The translations under genes and the position numbers were made by a program. The notes under the pieces were generated by a model. It saw nothing but the letters and a program-made list of their open reading frames with translations, had not been told where the DNA came from and ran no database searches. Shown here one piece after another: positions 23,972 to 36,296 of a stretch of 64,000 bases of DNA (its first letter is position 1; every line of letters starts with the position of its first letter). The stretch covers positions 11,105,205 through 11,169,204 of the forward strand of contig OZ025276.1 in assembly GCA_964019165.1 (NCBI GenBank), in the 5' to 3' direction. Source of the stretch: Mastigias papua. Lineage: Eukaryota; Cnidaria; Scyphozoa; Rhizostomeae; Mastigiidae.

Positions 23972-26900
23972 TCGATAAGAGAGCCGGCAGTATGATCAGT
24001 CCATGAATGAGCCCAAGCGTTACTATTCCAAAAAACATCTTGAAGAAAATTCGGAATATTTGCGACGATGAGAAACCAGTGACAAGCATGCCAAGGAAGG
24101 TGCTGAATCCTACGAGGAGACAAGTCTCATGTAAGTCACAGTTTGGTATTTATTCTTGCAATAGCATCAGTTTGGTAATTCAGGCAAATATCAGTAGCTA
24201 TCGCAGCCTACCTAGGCATGTAACCTAGACCGTGCATTTGCACTCTTACTGTTGAGACATCTGTTCAACACCACCTCTCAGATATCTTTTAGCTCTCTAA
24301 GCTGTTGTACTTTTTCCTTTATTCTTATTATTTAACAAGCGAAGAATTTCCTGGGTGTTTTGCATTCTAGTTTATTGTTGTTCGAAGTAATCTGTGAAGA
24401 AGTTACTTAGTCTGGACAATTTCGAGGTGCAATAGTAACCTTGTAGAGAGGTTCTATGTTTGTTAATGTTTATTTCATTAACCTCGAGTGAAGCAAGAGT
24501 ATAGGATTATAAAAAAGACTTAGAAGTATGAAAACTTGGACTGAACTAGTAACTTCAATTAGATTTACGAAGAAACGATACCCTTAGCTCTAAATATTGG
24601 ATGACCATATATTACTGTGAAAATGGAACGAGATCCTGGCCGCCTTTTGCATTTACACACTAGTAGCCACATCAATCGGCCCAGCAGATCTACTGCACAC
24701 CCAGGCACCCGTGCCCATTCATTACAATAATGCTACACACCAAAGGTGAAACCCCAAAATCAGCAGTACTTTGCATATCAATAGAAACAGCAGCAACAAC
24801 AAACCTCCCATAAATACACTGGCACCAGTAGTTCCCAGTGCTTCTATAGTGGCTTCCTTTGAACTTTTCGCTTCTGAAGTTATGTATGAGTGGGCCACGT
24901 GTGCACTGTAATCAACGCAAAAACCGATTGCCATGGTGAGCACGATCATCGAAATACTATTCAATGAGACATCCCAAATTGTCATCAGGCCTAGCAATTC
25001 TGCTATAAGTGCCGCAAAACTGAAAACCATGAGGATCATAATGCCAGGGTGCAACAAGAACGGTGACGTCATAATGAGAACGGCAACTGCACAAACGATG
25101 ACATTTCTTGTTGTCTCCGGCACGACGAGAACATACTGCTCAAAGTAAAGAAACGCCACTGCGGCAATGTATGGTTTTATGGGCGAGTGTTTGGCGATTG
25201 AATCTTGGATCTTTAGCATGCTGTTTTTCCCCTCATTACTATCTTCTGTGCCCAACATGAAAACAATAACTCTAGATGCTGTTATTTCCGTCCTGTTTTT
25301 TCCAAAACTAATGTCACTTTGGTATTGCCTATATTCAGGGATACTGAGGAAGACACTGAGTGAGGGTAAAAAGCTTGCGCCAGTGCTGTTTCTCCCATTG
25401 GCCTTTGCCCATGTGTTGAATTTTTGCAGCCAATTTATCGACTTGTTTTGCATCAATTTGTTATCTCTAATTGCAAGTTGGTCAAGCTTCATGTACGCCT
25501 CTTGATTGGCTGCGGTATCAAGTTTGAAGTCCCCGGGAACCACAATGCTTGCAACTACGACTTCGGTATAGTAAGCACTCTCGATGTCAAGAAATTTGAT
25601 ATAATCTGAGCCATCTTTGCCAAGCATTTGCAGAGTGAACGTTTGGCTGATGTTTAATGCCCCAATTATCCCAGCTGACAAAAGCCCAATACTGAGCAAT
25701 ATGACAACAAGACTGCCATAAGTGTTGCTGATTATTGAGCCCAGTGACTTCATTATCTATGGAAAGAAGATGATAAGATAACTATAACTCTATAGAGTGC
25801 TACCAAGCCCAAAGCCTGGTTTCCACGTCATTTGCAATACACGTCTTTTTATGTATGACTCAGAACTTTCTCCCTTCAGACTGGATGTTTCTTAGTATTT
25901 TGTCAAATCCTGCGCTAAATGTTTCAGTTTATCTTAAAATTCTTGAGATTTCCTATAGCAACAAGGCAACTATGAGACGGGAAGTTGACGTTTTAGTTAA
26001 AAACATTTGAGGGACTGATGTTGTTTGCATTCTATTTCAAGCTCAATTAACATTTTCTCACAAAAACAGATTTTCAAGTTTACTTTTGAAACTCAGCCTG
26101 CCTGTGTTTCTTAATTGTTTCTTAATTTTTGCCTGACTTGAACCGCATGTTTCCTATATACTTGTTTGTTACAAAATAAGCGTGTAGTCGGTGACAAATT
26201 GTCGATGCGTCCCTGACACGCCAGCAGTGGAAACGCTCGCTCAAGGCTGCCGCTGACGCATCGGTGTTGCCCCGTCAAGTTCAAGGTTTTGCTGTCGCCG
26301 ATACCTTATAGAGGTCAGTAGAAACACCCATCGCCAACGTGTCGGTAATGATACAGATAGGAGTTAGAGGTCATGTGCACACCTGACTCTAATTAGCCAA
26401 TTAGAAGTTCTTTTTCTTATTCAGGAAGGAGGAAGATGTTAATATTGTTCTTGGCCATATCACGCATCAATAACCTCCAAAATAACATCACTTTCCCTGT
26501 TGAGAAAAAGAATGTCGCTGCGCTTCACAGGCCTATACACAGACTAAGCTACCCTTAGTCCTAATAAATATACAGTTAATCTTATCAGCATATTTGTTAT
26601 CCTCGCTATATCTGCTCGCTGTATGTTTATTTCCACCATGAGTTTGTTAGAAGTATCACTCTTTTCGAGATAAAAATTGGAATTATAGTCTTTCTCGTCT
26701 TTAAATTCATTCAGAAGCTGCGCTTTCTGACTTCATCATCAATTGCAAATTTTTGTTAGTTACAAGTTCTATGGCTCTCTGAACTTGTAGGGGATTTTAA
26801 AACCAGAAGAATGAAATTAATGAAATGATGATTGTGAAATGATGGTGAGGACTTAATTTTGATTGTTCAAGAGCTGTATTTACTTAGAGCAGTCCCAGTA

Positions 26901-29900
26901 TGTGCTATGATAATATCTAACCCAATGCCAGTGTTGGGTTTTATTTAGTCACTGAAGAAGGGGATCTTCTAGGGACTGTTCACTGGTGGGGAGTTGACGC
27001 ACAAGGGCGTTACAATCAGGGAGTGTGGGTAATTCACCAAAGAGATTCCTCTTGAGACTTTGCTACTTCACTTTGAAATAGGGCAGACAAATCAAACAGC
27101 ATAGATTTTCAGTTAAGGAACAAACGGGCTTTAAAGCGATTTTTATAAAAGAAGGGTAGTTGCCAGTGGGGAATGATGGATCAGCTAGTTGAAAAATTTA
27201 AGTGCCTTGTGAGGAATTTCCCTACTAGTTTATAAGTTAGAAGATCCCCTGCGCTGGCGTTGAAGCCAGGAGGGAGCATCAACAAATGTAGTGAAGTATG
27301 CAGGGAGCTCAAATTCTTGCTGAAACTCGTTGCCTAATCGTTTATCTTTCCTTGCTAACTCATTTAAAAGCAATCATTGTCAATTTTGCATGAAACATTT
27401 TTCGGCAGAAAGGAGGAAGCGTTTTTTGCTGTTTACTTAAAGTAGTTTTCTGTCTGAAACTTATCAAGGTGTCAAACATCAGATTACGGTCGAAAATTCA
27501 AGGGGACTGTAGAGAAAAGTACACTCCCATTTTCCATTTCTGCTTTTTTGCACAGCACTAAAATTCTGTAGTTCATGAAGTTTATTTGGAATTATTTTTA
27601 CCATCAGCACATGGTAGGGAATAGGATTTCTAACAATGTATTTGTCTAGTGACAGTTTTGTTGATTAAACAAGCAAATTTGAGGTTTAACTTTCTTGGCG
27701 CTTGATCCTTGTCTCGCTAATTTCCTTGCTTTGTTGTGCAATAAATGTTGTCAATTTAAACTGAAAGGCAACAGGCAATCAAATGAGAAACCTTCCAAAC
27801 CTGATTAGATATTGATGGTTTTTGTTCTGCTGTGGTAAGCTGAAAGTTCTTCGTTTTGCAAATTGGAACCATATCAAGTCTTCCTGCTTTGATTCTCTCG
27901 ATGTCAAACCAGAGGAATGCAACAAAAAATGTCATAATCATCAGAAACGATGATGTTAAACCGACTGCAGCAAATGTACAGAAATATTGTATAGCTGGGA
28001 AGGCGCTTGTTGTGCTTACAGCAAATGCAACAAGGTCGGTTAACGTGGTCATTGTCACTGATCCTCCGACCTTTCCAAGTACTGTGGCAATGATTTCTCT
28101 TGTGGGTAAGTTGAAATCTGTTCTATCGACCTCATCCAGTATTATAAACATATCGTCAATTGCCACACCAAGGATGAGAAACGGCAGGATCCCAACGGTT
28201 GAAGTGAATTTTGTACCACATATCACAACAAGGCCGAAACCGCACACTATTCCCATGCCAACAACAAACAGTCCAACTGTACCAGCTAGGCCATGTCCTG
28301 TGACAAGATTGCGGAATCGGCTCAAAGCCAAACATGAGAAAACACACATGATAACAAATGTTATGGTGATAAACTTTATGTCACCGCTTGTGCTTTCGTT
28401 GATAGAATCATCAATGCTTCTAAAAGTAAAGAAATACAGATCGAGTCCTCTGTCTTTGAAATGGTTCTTGATCGATTTTACGTAATCAAGAAATTTCCCT
28501 TCCCATTTGAGGACATCAGAATACCCTGCATCTGTATCTGGAAATATGATTGGAAATGTAATCCTCATTGCTTCTGCGCTAAGAACATTCCCGCTGGTGT
28601 CACGTATTACTTTGCCAAATATGTCATCCATTTCAGCGGCAAGTGGTCTCCCATTTAACAGCAAATAGCTTGGAGATTTTGCCAGTGAGTTAATTGTTTC
28701 CGATATGTTGCCTGCAGCAATAGCTTGCACCGAATAGTTAAAGAGTTGAAAAGGATCTGAGCGAGCACAATGCGATGTCTTGTTTCTTATGTATGGCCAT
28801 CCTCTTCCACTATTTTTTATGCATACCTGTTCAATGTTTGTATGATTGATAATCGACTCCATTACATCATATCCCATTTTGAATGTATCTGATGTTAGCA
28901 CGTTCCCTTTGTCCCTTCTCACCATTATAACCTTTGAAGTAAGAAGATTTGATTTCATGTTATGATGAAATGTACTTTATTTCTGGGCATGCGTAGAAAG
29001 TCCTTAAATGGATTTTAGGGAGCGGTCATTATTTATGACCGGGGTGGGGACTAATGAGAGAGCGCTATGTTCCCTCAAAATAATTTTACCCAACAATTTT
29101 CCAAAGTCAAATTTTCTTTACGCCACAGAAAGAAAACAGTAAAGCAAGGGTACATTTGTGTTTAAATATTGTATATGTTTTTGCACTGCTCCCATGGTTA
29201 AACATTGTTCTTCTACCCCACCTTACGCAGCTTATTTTGTCAGTTTCCCCATCATTTTATCTTCAGTCCCCACCCCAGTCATAAATAATGACCGCTCCCT
29301 TAAGCGTGTAGTTGTGCAGGTAGTATAGGAAGATAGAACTGTTTGGAGAAATGTCTGATGTGTTTGACCACCCTTCATTTTCATTAACGAACTTTTAGGT
29401 ATTTTGGGGCTAAATGTTGAATAAAATGTTGTTTAATTTTAAGTATTTTTTTATGTCTAGGGGTTTTTCCTCCATCCCCACTACAATATACATTTGCAAC
29501 TTCGTGCTTCATCATAATTTATAAAATATAGTGGCTTGGTGAAAAGGTTTCTTTACTACAGGCTGTGGATGAGCTGTGATTGGAGTGCCTATCCAGTAAT
29601 AATTTAAAAAGTCTTTAAAATTATCATGTCTTTATTACCTCTTCATGCCCAAGGTGCTCAAATATGTTTATTTAAGTCTAGAGATTGACTGCTGTAGATA
29701 CCATGAGAACTTAGTCTAACACCTCACCGGTTACACTGCTACTGGTACTCATGGGAGGCTGGTACAGAGGATCACGTAATGGGAAATTGAGTGCTGTTCT
29801 GAATCCTAAGGTACTATATAGCCTAAAAACCATAGTAAGACTATTTCTATGCTACAAACCTTTGCAATACGGGTGTGGATAGGGAAGAATTTATTGCCTT

Positions 29901-30142
29901 TCTCCAGATCCAACTTTGATCGACTGTCTTGTGGCACGTAAAGCTTTTCTGTTCTGCTCTCTACCTTGATCCAAATGAGACCCCATCCAAGTGCTCCGGT
30001 GAGCACGACGCAGAGAATCATTACAACAATTGGGTGAGAAGAAATTGCATATCCATACTTGTAGAAGAAACTATCAAGGGCTTTATTAAACTTTCCGGCA
30101 GCGGTTAGCCATCCTTTCCAACAAGAAGATGCTATGTTGTTT
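23972..30142 (-). CDS. Patched domain-containing (PTCHD3-like) RND transporter, internal exons
   Basis: Four exons on the minus strand join in phase: 30142-29860, 28931-27801, 25756-24805, 24109-23972, encoding about 835 residues. Order: first transmembrane helix (SSHPIVVMILCVVLTGALGW) with the LYVPQDSRSK segment typical of Patched proteins; extracellular domain; a sterol-sensing-type bundle with LPFLILGVAIDDMFIILDEV and VTMTTLTDLVAFAVST; a second extracellular domain; and a second bundle with TMAIGFCVDYSAHVAHSY, ending in GGFSTFLGMLVTG and LGLIHGLIILPALLS. Both RND-type acidic motifs (GxxxDD and GxxxDY) are intact, so ion-coupled transport of a lipid-like substrate is plausible; this is inference. 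The start codon exon (above 30,142) and the last short exon (below 23,972) were not found. Closest by layout to PTCHD3 / nematode PTR proteins rather than to Patched or NPC1. Confidence 0.88.
25757..27800. other. Intron of the Patched-domain gene, no gene seen
   Basis: A 2-kb intron without convincing coding sequence. It contains an AAAGCCTGGTTTCCAC block at about 25,809 that recurs near 12,355 in a URB1 intron, and a GC-richer stretch at about 26,170-26,330. Both may be transposon remnants; I could not delimit ends. Confidence 0.4.
29018..29299. mobile_element. PIF/Harbinger-type MITE, 282 bp, TTA target duplication
   Basis: Long terminal inverted repeats: the left end GGGAGCGGTCATTATTTATG followed by ACCGGGGTGGGGACT mirrors the right end AGTCCCCACCCC-AGTCATAAATAATGACCGCTCCC with only one or two mismatches over about 35 bp. 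It is flanked by TTA on both sides (29015-29017 and 29300-29302), the three-base target preference of PIF/Harbinger elements. The interior has no coding capacity. It sits in the first visible intron of the Patched-domain gene. A related end (GCGAGCGGTCATCATGAATT) occurs at about 30,226. Confidence 0.88.
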
Positions 30143-30340
30143 CTGTTTGTGAGAATAGTCAAAATCAAAATCTATTACTAAGTGCAACAAAATATTACAT
30201 ATTTGAGGGATTTTTATCATTTCTAGCGAGCGGTCATCATGAATTATCGAGTTAATATTTTGTTCATGGCTACTGAGAATGCGTGCTAGCTTGTTTTTTG
30301 TTGTTCAAAAATAGACTTCCTAGGCTCAGATTTGGCTCTC

Positions 30341-30768
30341 ATGCCCCGTTCACATTGTTCCGTTTCAAATTTATCCGTTTTTGTAGATATCTGTCACCCC
30401 TTCACTCTGCTCCGTTTTTGTGCGTTCATACTGCTCACAAAGCCGGAGGACAAAGTGTCCGTTTTCGTTGCTTCATTCAGTTCACATTATTGCGTTTTTG
30501 TAAGGTCAGAATGAAGTGGTGCCCTTGAGTATTTATTTTGTGTTGTTGCTATAGCAGCTGTTTTGTTTTTATCAGTTTTTGTGCATTTACACTGATCCCG
30601 GGCGATTTCGAAAACCTCTATTTTTGCAAATACCCACTTGGAAGAGCTTTTTCGATAACCTCCGTTTCTGTGCGTTTTTGTGCGTAGTAGTCTGATGAAC
30701 GGTTTCACAAAAACGGACATTTTTCTTCTTCTTTTTTGTTCAAAAACAGAGTAGTCTGAACGGGACAT
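30341..30768. mobile_element. MITE-like element with CCCGTTCA ends
   Basis: The left end ATGCCCCGTTCACATTGTTC and the right end (GAGTAGTCTGAACGGGACAT) are imperfect inverted complements. Internally there are repeated CCGTTTTTGTGCG / TTCACACTGCTCCG-like motifs. A partial relative (CACCGTTCACACTGCTCCGT) occurs at about 35,571. Ends and target duplication are approximate. Frames across it are not genes. Confidence 0.65.
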
Positions 30769-31339
30769 CAGACTTAAACTACTGAATACAAGTCAACCAT
30801 AGCCAACACAATAAGCTCACGAATTATCTTCGTTCCTCTGGACTAACATTGCATTTGCACAGCTGAAACCAATGATGAATACTGTGGTGAAACTCTTATT
30901 GTTTGTATGCATGACGCCAAAGCCAACATGTTTACTATTCTATGCTATAGCTGATTTCGATTAGAATATGGTAAAATATAAAAATTGTAAGGTCAGTTAC
31001 GTCAGTCGTTATTGAAATCGAAAACAATCCTGTTCGTTCAGGTCCAGGCCGAGATGATTTGGTATTGCGTCACCCTAATATTCCCGAAAAAAATCTCGTA
31101 AATGGACCCCGAATGGCACTTCACTGGGAAAAATCTCGCGCACTTTGTGAAAAATCACGAAAAGTCATATATAAGTCACAAAAATCACTGCAGATTCACA
31201 GAAGAGTAACTAACATCACATTAAAGTTCACTGAAAATCACAAAGATCACAATGCATCGCAAAAGATTGCAAAAATTTCGTAAACTTTTCTATGAATGAT
31301 ACATCCCTTGGTAGAACCAAGCAAATTGTTGTTAGAACT

Positions 31340-31560
31340 ACACACTTGTTTTATAAGAATACCTAATTTTTGTTGAGCTTCAATTTTCTGGAGGTCCTTT
31401 GTTTCCAGCCTAAGAATATTCTCACATTGTTCTTCAATTTCAACGATTTTGAGCGTTAACACTAGTGTAGACTATATTCTTATTGTAACAGTGTGCAAAT
31501 GACACTTCTCTAAGACCTACTGAGACTAATCATAACATAATGACTCTCAGACTGAATAAA
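31340..31560. repeat. Interspersed AT-rich repeat, copy 1
   Basis: Shares TTATAAGAATACCTAATTTT, GAGCCTAAGAATATTC, TTTTGAGCRTTA and a TGACACTYC...CATAATGACTC-like tail with 35,365-35,575 in the same orientation. Short related blocks (CTTATAAAAAA, TTTTGAGGCT) recur at 31,690, 33,600, 33,930 and 56,215-56,545, indicating a common decayed family. Confidence 0.65.
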
Positions 31561-32009
31561 TGAAATTCCCACTTGTTTGGTTTACTATTGAAAAGTCAAT
31601 TCAGCAAAAATTCTAAACCATTGATTCGTGAAGCTCGAGCCTTTGCAATATTCTTAGATTATTCTTAAATTCAGAGAATTTGAGCTTATAGACTACATTC
31701 TTATAAAAAAGTGTGGAAGTTATTTGGTTGCATGTTTGCTAGAATTGCCGGCTTCGTTATACCAATCCGGAAAGCTAACTTTTTCAGACAGGCCTAGTGT
31801 ATTTTTGGTGGTTTACGTCATCCCAACCTGTCCCGAAATATGCGTTGAAAGTAAACCAAGAAACGTATGAGATTCCTGGGAATGCAAGCAGCGCATATAT
31901 GCATCATATTCACCATATTATCATCCCAAGTCGGTTTCAATGACTTTTTAACTCCAACTCCAATTCTATCTAGAATTCGCCGAAAATCGTTACCTTGCTG
32001 GCTTCGCTT

Positions 32010-32063
32010 CTTTTTCCTTACTTCCATCAGCAGTTACTTTTTCCTTACTTCCATCAGCAGTTG
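32010..32063. repeat. 27-bp tandem duplication
   Basis: Two adjacent copies of a 27-bp unit (CTTTTTCCTTACTTCCATCA + GCAGTTR) differing only at the last base. Non-coding context. Confidence 0.9.
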
Positions 32064-32829
32064 CTTTTTCCATTGTTGTTTCTTGTAAGTTTATCGAGTT
32101 TCTTACCATTCCACGTTTAACACCAGGTTGGTTACATGTTTTGCGTCAGCTTTCAAACCTTGCAGGTCTATTGCTTGCGATTCCGATTCAGATGAATTAT
32201 TAACAGCGGCGACTGTAGATTTGAATTCTATATAATAGAGACACATGCATAAGAATAGGACACTTTGCTGCTCCGCAGCTGCAAGACCTAACAATCGTTC
32301 AACCATATTACAAAGCCACATCACACAGACAAGCCTGCGCGCAAAATAAGCAATCTTAGTTTGTTCTTAGAATCTAGGAGGAAGTGAGGTACCTGCTAGA
32401 GACTTGCTTTTACTTTTTCGTTTCATTTAAGCTTATTTTCCTAGGCTATATATACAAAATAAATCCCTGGTTCTTTGGGCCAGTGGACCTGACTAAAACA
32501 AATAAATGCCTGACAAAGCGACTAAAATTACAAAATGATATTGTTTCTTATAAGGAGCAGCTACAGAATCGGTCTATTTATGATCAGATTCCATTAAATA
32601 GTTTAGCTAAAGAGCAGCATTTTCTTTTTGGAATGGTTTGGATTAGTATCTTCAACAGCACTTTTTACCTTCACCTGCACTTCAAATCTTCACTTCTTCA
32701 CATCGTACATACTGCAGACTAGAGAGTTCAACAACCTGTTAGAACTTCAACAACCTGTTATAACAGCATAGGATAACAGACAAGCAACTAGGGATTTTTG
32801 AGGACAGAGATCTAGTCAACAAAAAGGGC

Positions 32830-33075
32830 ACACGAAACACTTTCTGAAGAGTGTGTAACTTGAAATCATAGTTTTCAGATTTAGAAGCAGAAGAAATCAT
32901 ACGGAAAATTTTAGGACTTCGTTACTTTCACGTGTAGCAAAGATTATGAGCAAGTTTGCTTAACAGAGATACAATAAACAGTTTCCAAAAAGTCTCCAAG
33001 AAAAAGGGCACTGTTGCTTTTTTTACGGAAAGGGTAGGGGTGTGGGCCCCCATGACACACCCCGTAGTTGCGCAC
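32830..33075. repeat. Interspersed repeat, copy 2 of 2
   Basis: Same orientation and order of blocks as 21,960-22,215, ending with a CACACCCCGTAGTTGCGCAC block that matches CACGACCCATAGTTGCGCGC there. No coding domain is recognised. Confidence 0.8.
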
Positions 33076-34605
33076 CTTTATAAAGGAAAGGAAAACATAC
33101 CCATTTAAGTGACCATTGGACTCATTTTAGCGCTTTTTCTGGCCTAATAAAGGTGTAAATTACAAATTGATAGTCGGACCTGGAATGGAATTCGGTTCAT
33201 TGTACAGAGTGCAAAATTAGAATCCAATGAAAGAATTCAAAGCTTCGAACTTAGTCCAGTGGTCCAGACTGTTTTTCTTTTTATTTGAAAAAGTTCCAAG
33301 CGTATCAATAAATGTTCTAACTGACAAAAATATGTAAAGGAAAAGTTCCAGGCATGAGCGGTTTATAATCTACCGTTAGTAAGCTGGATGTTTAAGGATT
33401 TGCTGCGGTTTCACATAGAAGAGCACAATAACAATAATAAAAAAAATAACAAACAAATATTTATACAGGATAGCACTTTCAGCAGTAAAAATACACTGTT
33501 TTCAAAAGGGTCCTGAAACCTATTATGTTAAAACGTACACTCTTTTTAATAGGACCCAGTAAAATTGAGGTTCAGGCTGGCTATTCTTAATTTTTCTAAA
33601 ATTTTGAGGCTGAATTTGTTCTTACATTATTGAAGTGTAGGCAATGTAGACATTAGACAATATACAAGAGAACATTGGCTATTTATGAAACAGGTATTAT
33701 TTTTCATAACATTTGCAGGAGATAAAATATATACGTTCTTACAGATGTATAATCCTTGCTAAAAGTCTTGGTACTCTTAAGAATTTTTTCACACTGATAA
33801 TTAGTTTGGGTGTTTCGAGGACTTTTGGAAAACGTTGTAGAGCTTAAAAAGTTTTATATCAGTTTCAAATCATTTTACGATAGTGCTTCAGCGTTAGCTT
33901 GTTCTTAATTTGTTCTCATTTTCCCACAGATTTTGAGGCTCGTGTTCTTATAAAAAAAATGAGTGTATTGATATCAATATCTGGGGTATATTTGATGATT
34001 GACATTTCGTAAGGTATGCCTGTTTAATAATGCTCGGCTCTGCAGCATTTTAAGTTTTAAAAAAGCAAATGAATATAGCCAAATAAAAATATATAAGTAG
34101 GTATGAATCGTCATAATTGGTCTGCGGAGGAGTTTCCTCCACGAACTGCTGTCTGATTTTATTACGTCATTAGACTTCTCCCTGTGGTTGATTCTGGTTT
34201 CGGTGACAGTGCTGCATAATTTATGCATAAACGCTCGTCTTATTTTATTGTTGGTGTATATAGGCTTCTGTCTTAAGAGTTTGACTATCTCTGGTCTGCA
34301 TAAGTATTATTACGTAAAACGTGGGTAGTATGGTTAGCAAAACGACGGTAATCTCACAATACCCTTTCTGCTATTCTATTCATTTTAATATATTTCCCTT
34401 TGCCTCTCAAAATTCCTTGTTTGTTCAAATCAGACTTCCTCCACCATCTTGTTAACGTCTGATAGTCATTTTCACGTTGTTGTACTTAATCGCCTCTCTT
34501 TTGTTCCTTCTCGGCATCTATTCACCGTACTCTAACTACCGATTTCCTTACATTTTCTCATGCAGACCTTTCATATTCTGACTATGGATATCTTAGTCCA
34601 ATGGT

Positions 34606-34876
34606 AAAATTTCTGATCAGGACAATGACAAAGACATTTTCGTTATTTCACTTTGAAATATGATGACTTAGACATGAAAGTCAAGACCATAGTGAATCAT
34701 AAGAAAGAGCTGAAATCAGCGATATATCTAGTGACATACAGCGAAAATGTTGACTCTGGCTAGACTCATCATCAGCATATAACTTTTGATTATTGTCTTT
34801 GGTTTTATGTCTAAGTCGTCATAATTCAAAATGAAATAACGAAGATATCTCTTTGTGGTCGTCCTGGTCATAAATT
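34606..34876. mobile_element. Imperfect ~70-bp inverted repeat pair (MITE-like)
   Basis: The left arm (34,606-34,681), with GATCAGGACAATGACAAAGA, TTTTCGTTATTTCA and GATGACTTAGACAT, is mirrored by the right arm (34,803-34,876), with ATGTCTAAGTCGTCAT, TGAAATAACGAAGATAT and GTCGTCCTGGTCA. The spacer is about 120 bp. No coding capacity is seen. The arms reach nearly to the ends, as in foldback or MITE elements. Confidence 0.65.
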
Positions 34877-35364
34877 CTAAACGTCTAATATCTTTCATAG
34901 CTATGTATGATTCTATTTCTTTATGGTTGGTGTTGCTTGCAACTTCATATATACTTATAGGTTTAGTCTGTTTCAGTTTTCATTGATATATATATACTTA
35001 AATACATTTAATATATTTGTCTAAGGTGCTTCTCTGTAGTAGACAAACTAATCGGGAGATCCCCACAAACTAAAGCTAAAAGGAAATTCAAATTTCTGCT
35101 AGAGTCAAAAAGAAACGAGAAAATGGCCAAAAAGAAATGTGGTTCTGAATGATCATAGGAATTAGAGACTGCAACAAGCTATAGGAATTTCTTCAATCCT
35201 TTTATAATCATAGGTAGACTTAATTATAATGTACAGCTATACGTGATAAACAGTAAAAGTGTGCAACAATTAAATCGCTTAACACTTCAAAAGCATACTC
35301 ACGTGATGTTTTTGATCAATTACATGAAATACGATGCCAATTACGATGTCAATAAAAATCAATT

Positions 35365-35575
35365 TTTTATAAGAATACCTAATTTTTCACTGAGTCCCGA
35401 TATTCTTAAATTGTTTTGATTTTGAGCCTAAGAATATTCATAAACTATTCTTAAATTTGAGTGATTTTGAGCATTAGTACTCGTATAGAACATATTCTCA
35501 TCATGGAAGGTATGTAACTGACACTCCCCAAACAGTTACCGAGTCACATTATAGTGTAATGACTCATGCACCGTT
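35365..35575. repeat. Interspersed AT-rich repeat, copy 2
   Basis: Same block order as 31,340-31,560, directly followed by an ATGCACCGTTCACACTGCTC block that resembles the end of the element at 30,341-30,768. Confidence 0.65.
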
Positions 35576-36218
35576 CACACTGCTCCGTTTTTTATACAAA
35601 AAAGAAACCCGACAAGTAAAGTTCATACTTGCTACTTTGCCAGAATTAGCAGGGAAGATAAAAGACTTGGCCAGAAAATCTTCGGTAAGGCGTCCACCCA
35701 GTACCTCCATTTTTCAGCGAAATGTGCTGTAATAGATTTTCCTTATAATTAGGTATGCCCATCTGTGACTTTCTTTCGATCTGCGTCTCGGTTTCATTTC
35801 ATCTATACTCTCTAATAGTACCCCTTTCCTCTTTGCTGTAATGCTCTGTCTCGGAATACACTCAGCTTTCATGCGTTTTCTTAATTCTTCTTGTAGTTTT
35901 TTCGGGTGTTGGATTGCTTCTCAGCCGAGCTGCACTTGGTAAGAAGTTTTCTTTTTATTATAAAGCTTAAGAGCTTGAGTACACCTGTATAAATAGCCAG
36001 CCATCCAAAATTGTTTAGTATATCTTAGTAAGGGGATTAGGGGAGGATCGAGTGACAATTATTTCTTTTTGATAGGTAATCAGAAACTGGTAATAACTGG
36101 TAGATAAAGGTGACCTGGTGTGCAAAGCAATCATTGATGTGTACACATGATACCTGTTGTTGTTGCTGCTTGCATACATTGTCTTGTCTCGAAGTCATAA
36201 TGAAAACATCTTAGAAAG

Positions 36219-36242
36219 ATGGCAGCCAGCAAGAGGCCTTGA
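36219..36242 (+). promoter_or_regulatory. Short upstream ORF before the SV2-like start codon
   Basis: ATGGCAGCCAGCAAGAGGCC followed by TTGA encodes MAASKRP-stop and ends 54 bp before the ATG chosen for the SV2-like gene at 36,297. Its AAAGATGGC context is good. If it is in the mature mRNA it would reduce initiation at the main start. The transcript start is not known, so this is a candidate only. Confidence 0.4.
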
Positions 36243-36296
36243 ATAGAGTTGGGGGCCAGGGATTTGGGGTGTACGGTTAGCCGGGGTATACAAGAA

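Larger units (their letters stand above)
30800..36218. other. Non-coding intergenic interval with interspersed repeats
   Basis: Between the Patched-domain gene (minus) and the SV2-like gene (plus); the unseen 5' exon(s) of the former should lie here. No exon is convincing on either strand. Contents: a repeat pair (31,340-31,560 and 35,365-35,575); a 27-bp tandem duplication (32,010-32,063); the second copy of the 21.96-kb repeat (32,830-33,075); and a ~270-bp inverted repeat (34,606-34,876). Confidence 0.5.

Noticed and set aside
27856..28485. Plus-strand frame of 209 codons
   Set aside because: Antisense of the Patched-domain exon, which has clear sense-strand family motifs.
31059..31283. 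74-codon frame rich in Lys and Ser
   Set aside because: Built on a degenerate AAAATCAC-type repeat; no start context or family-like features.
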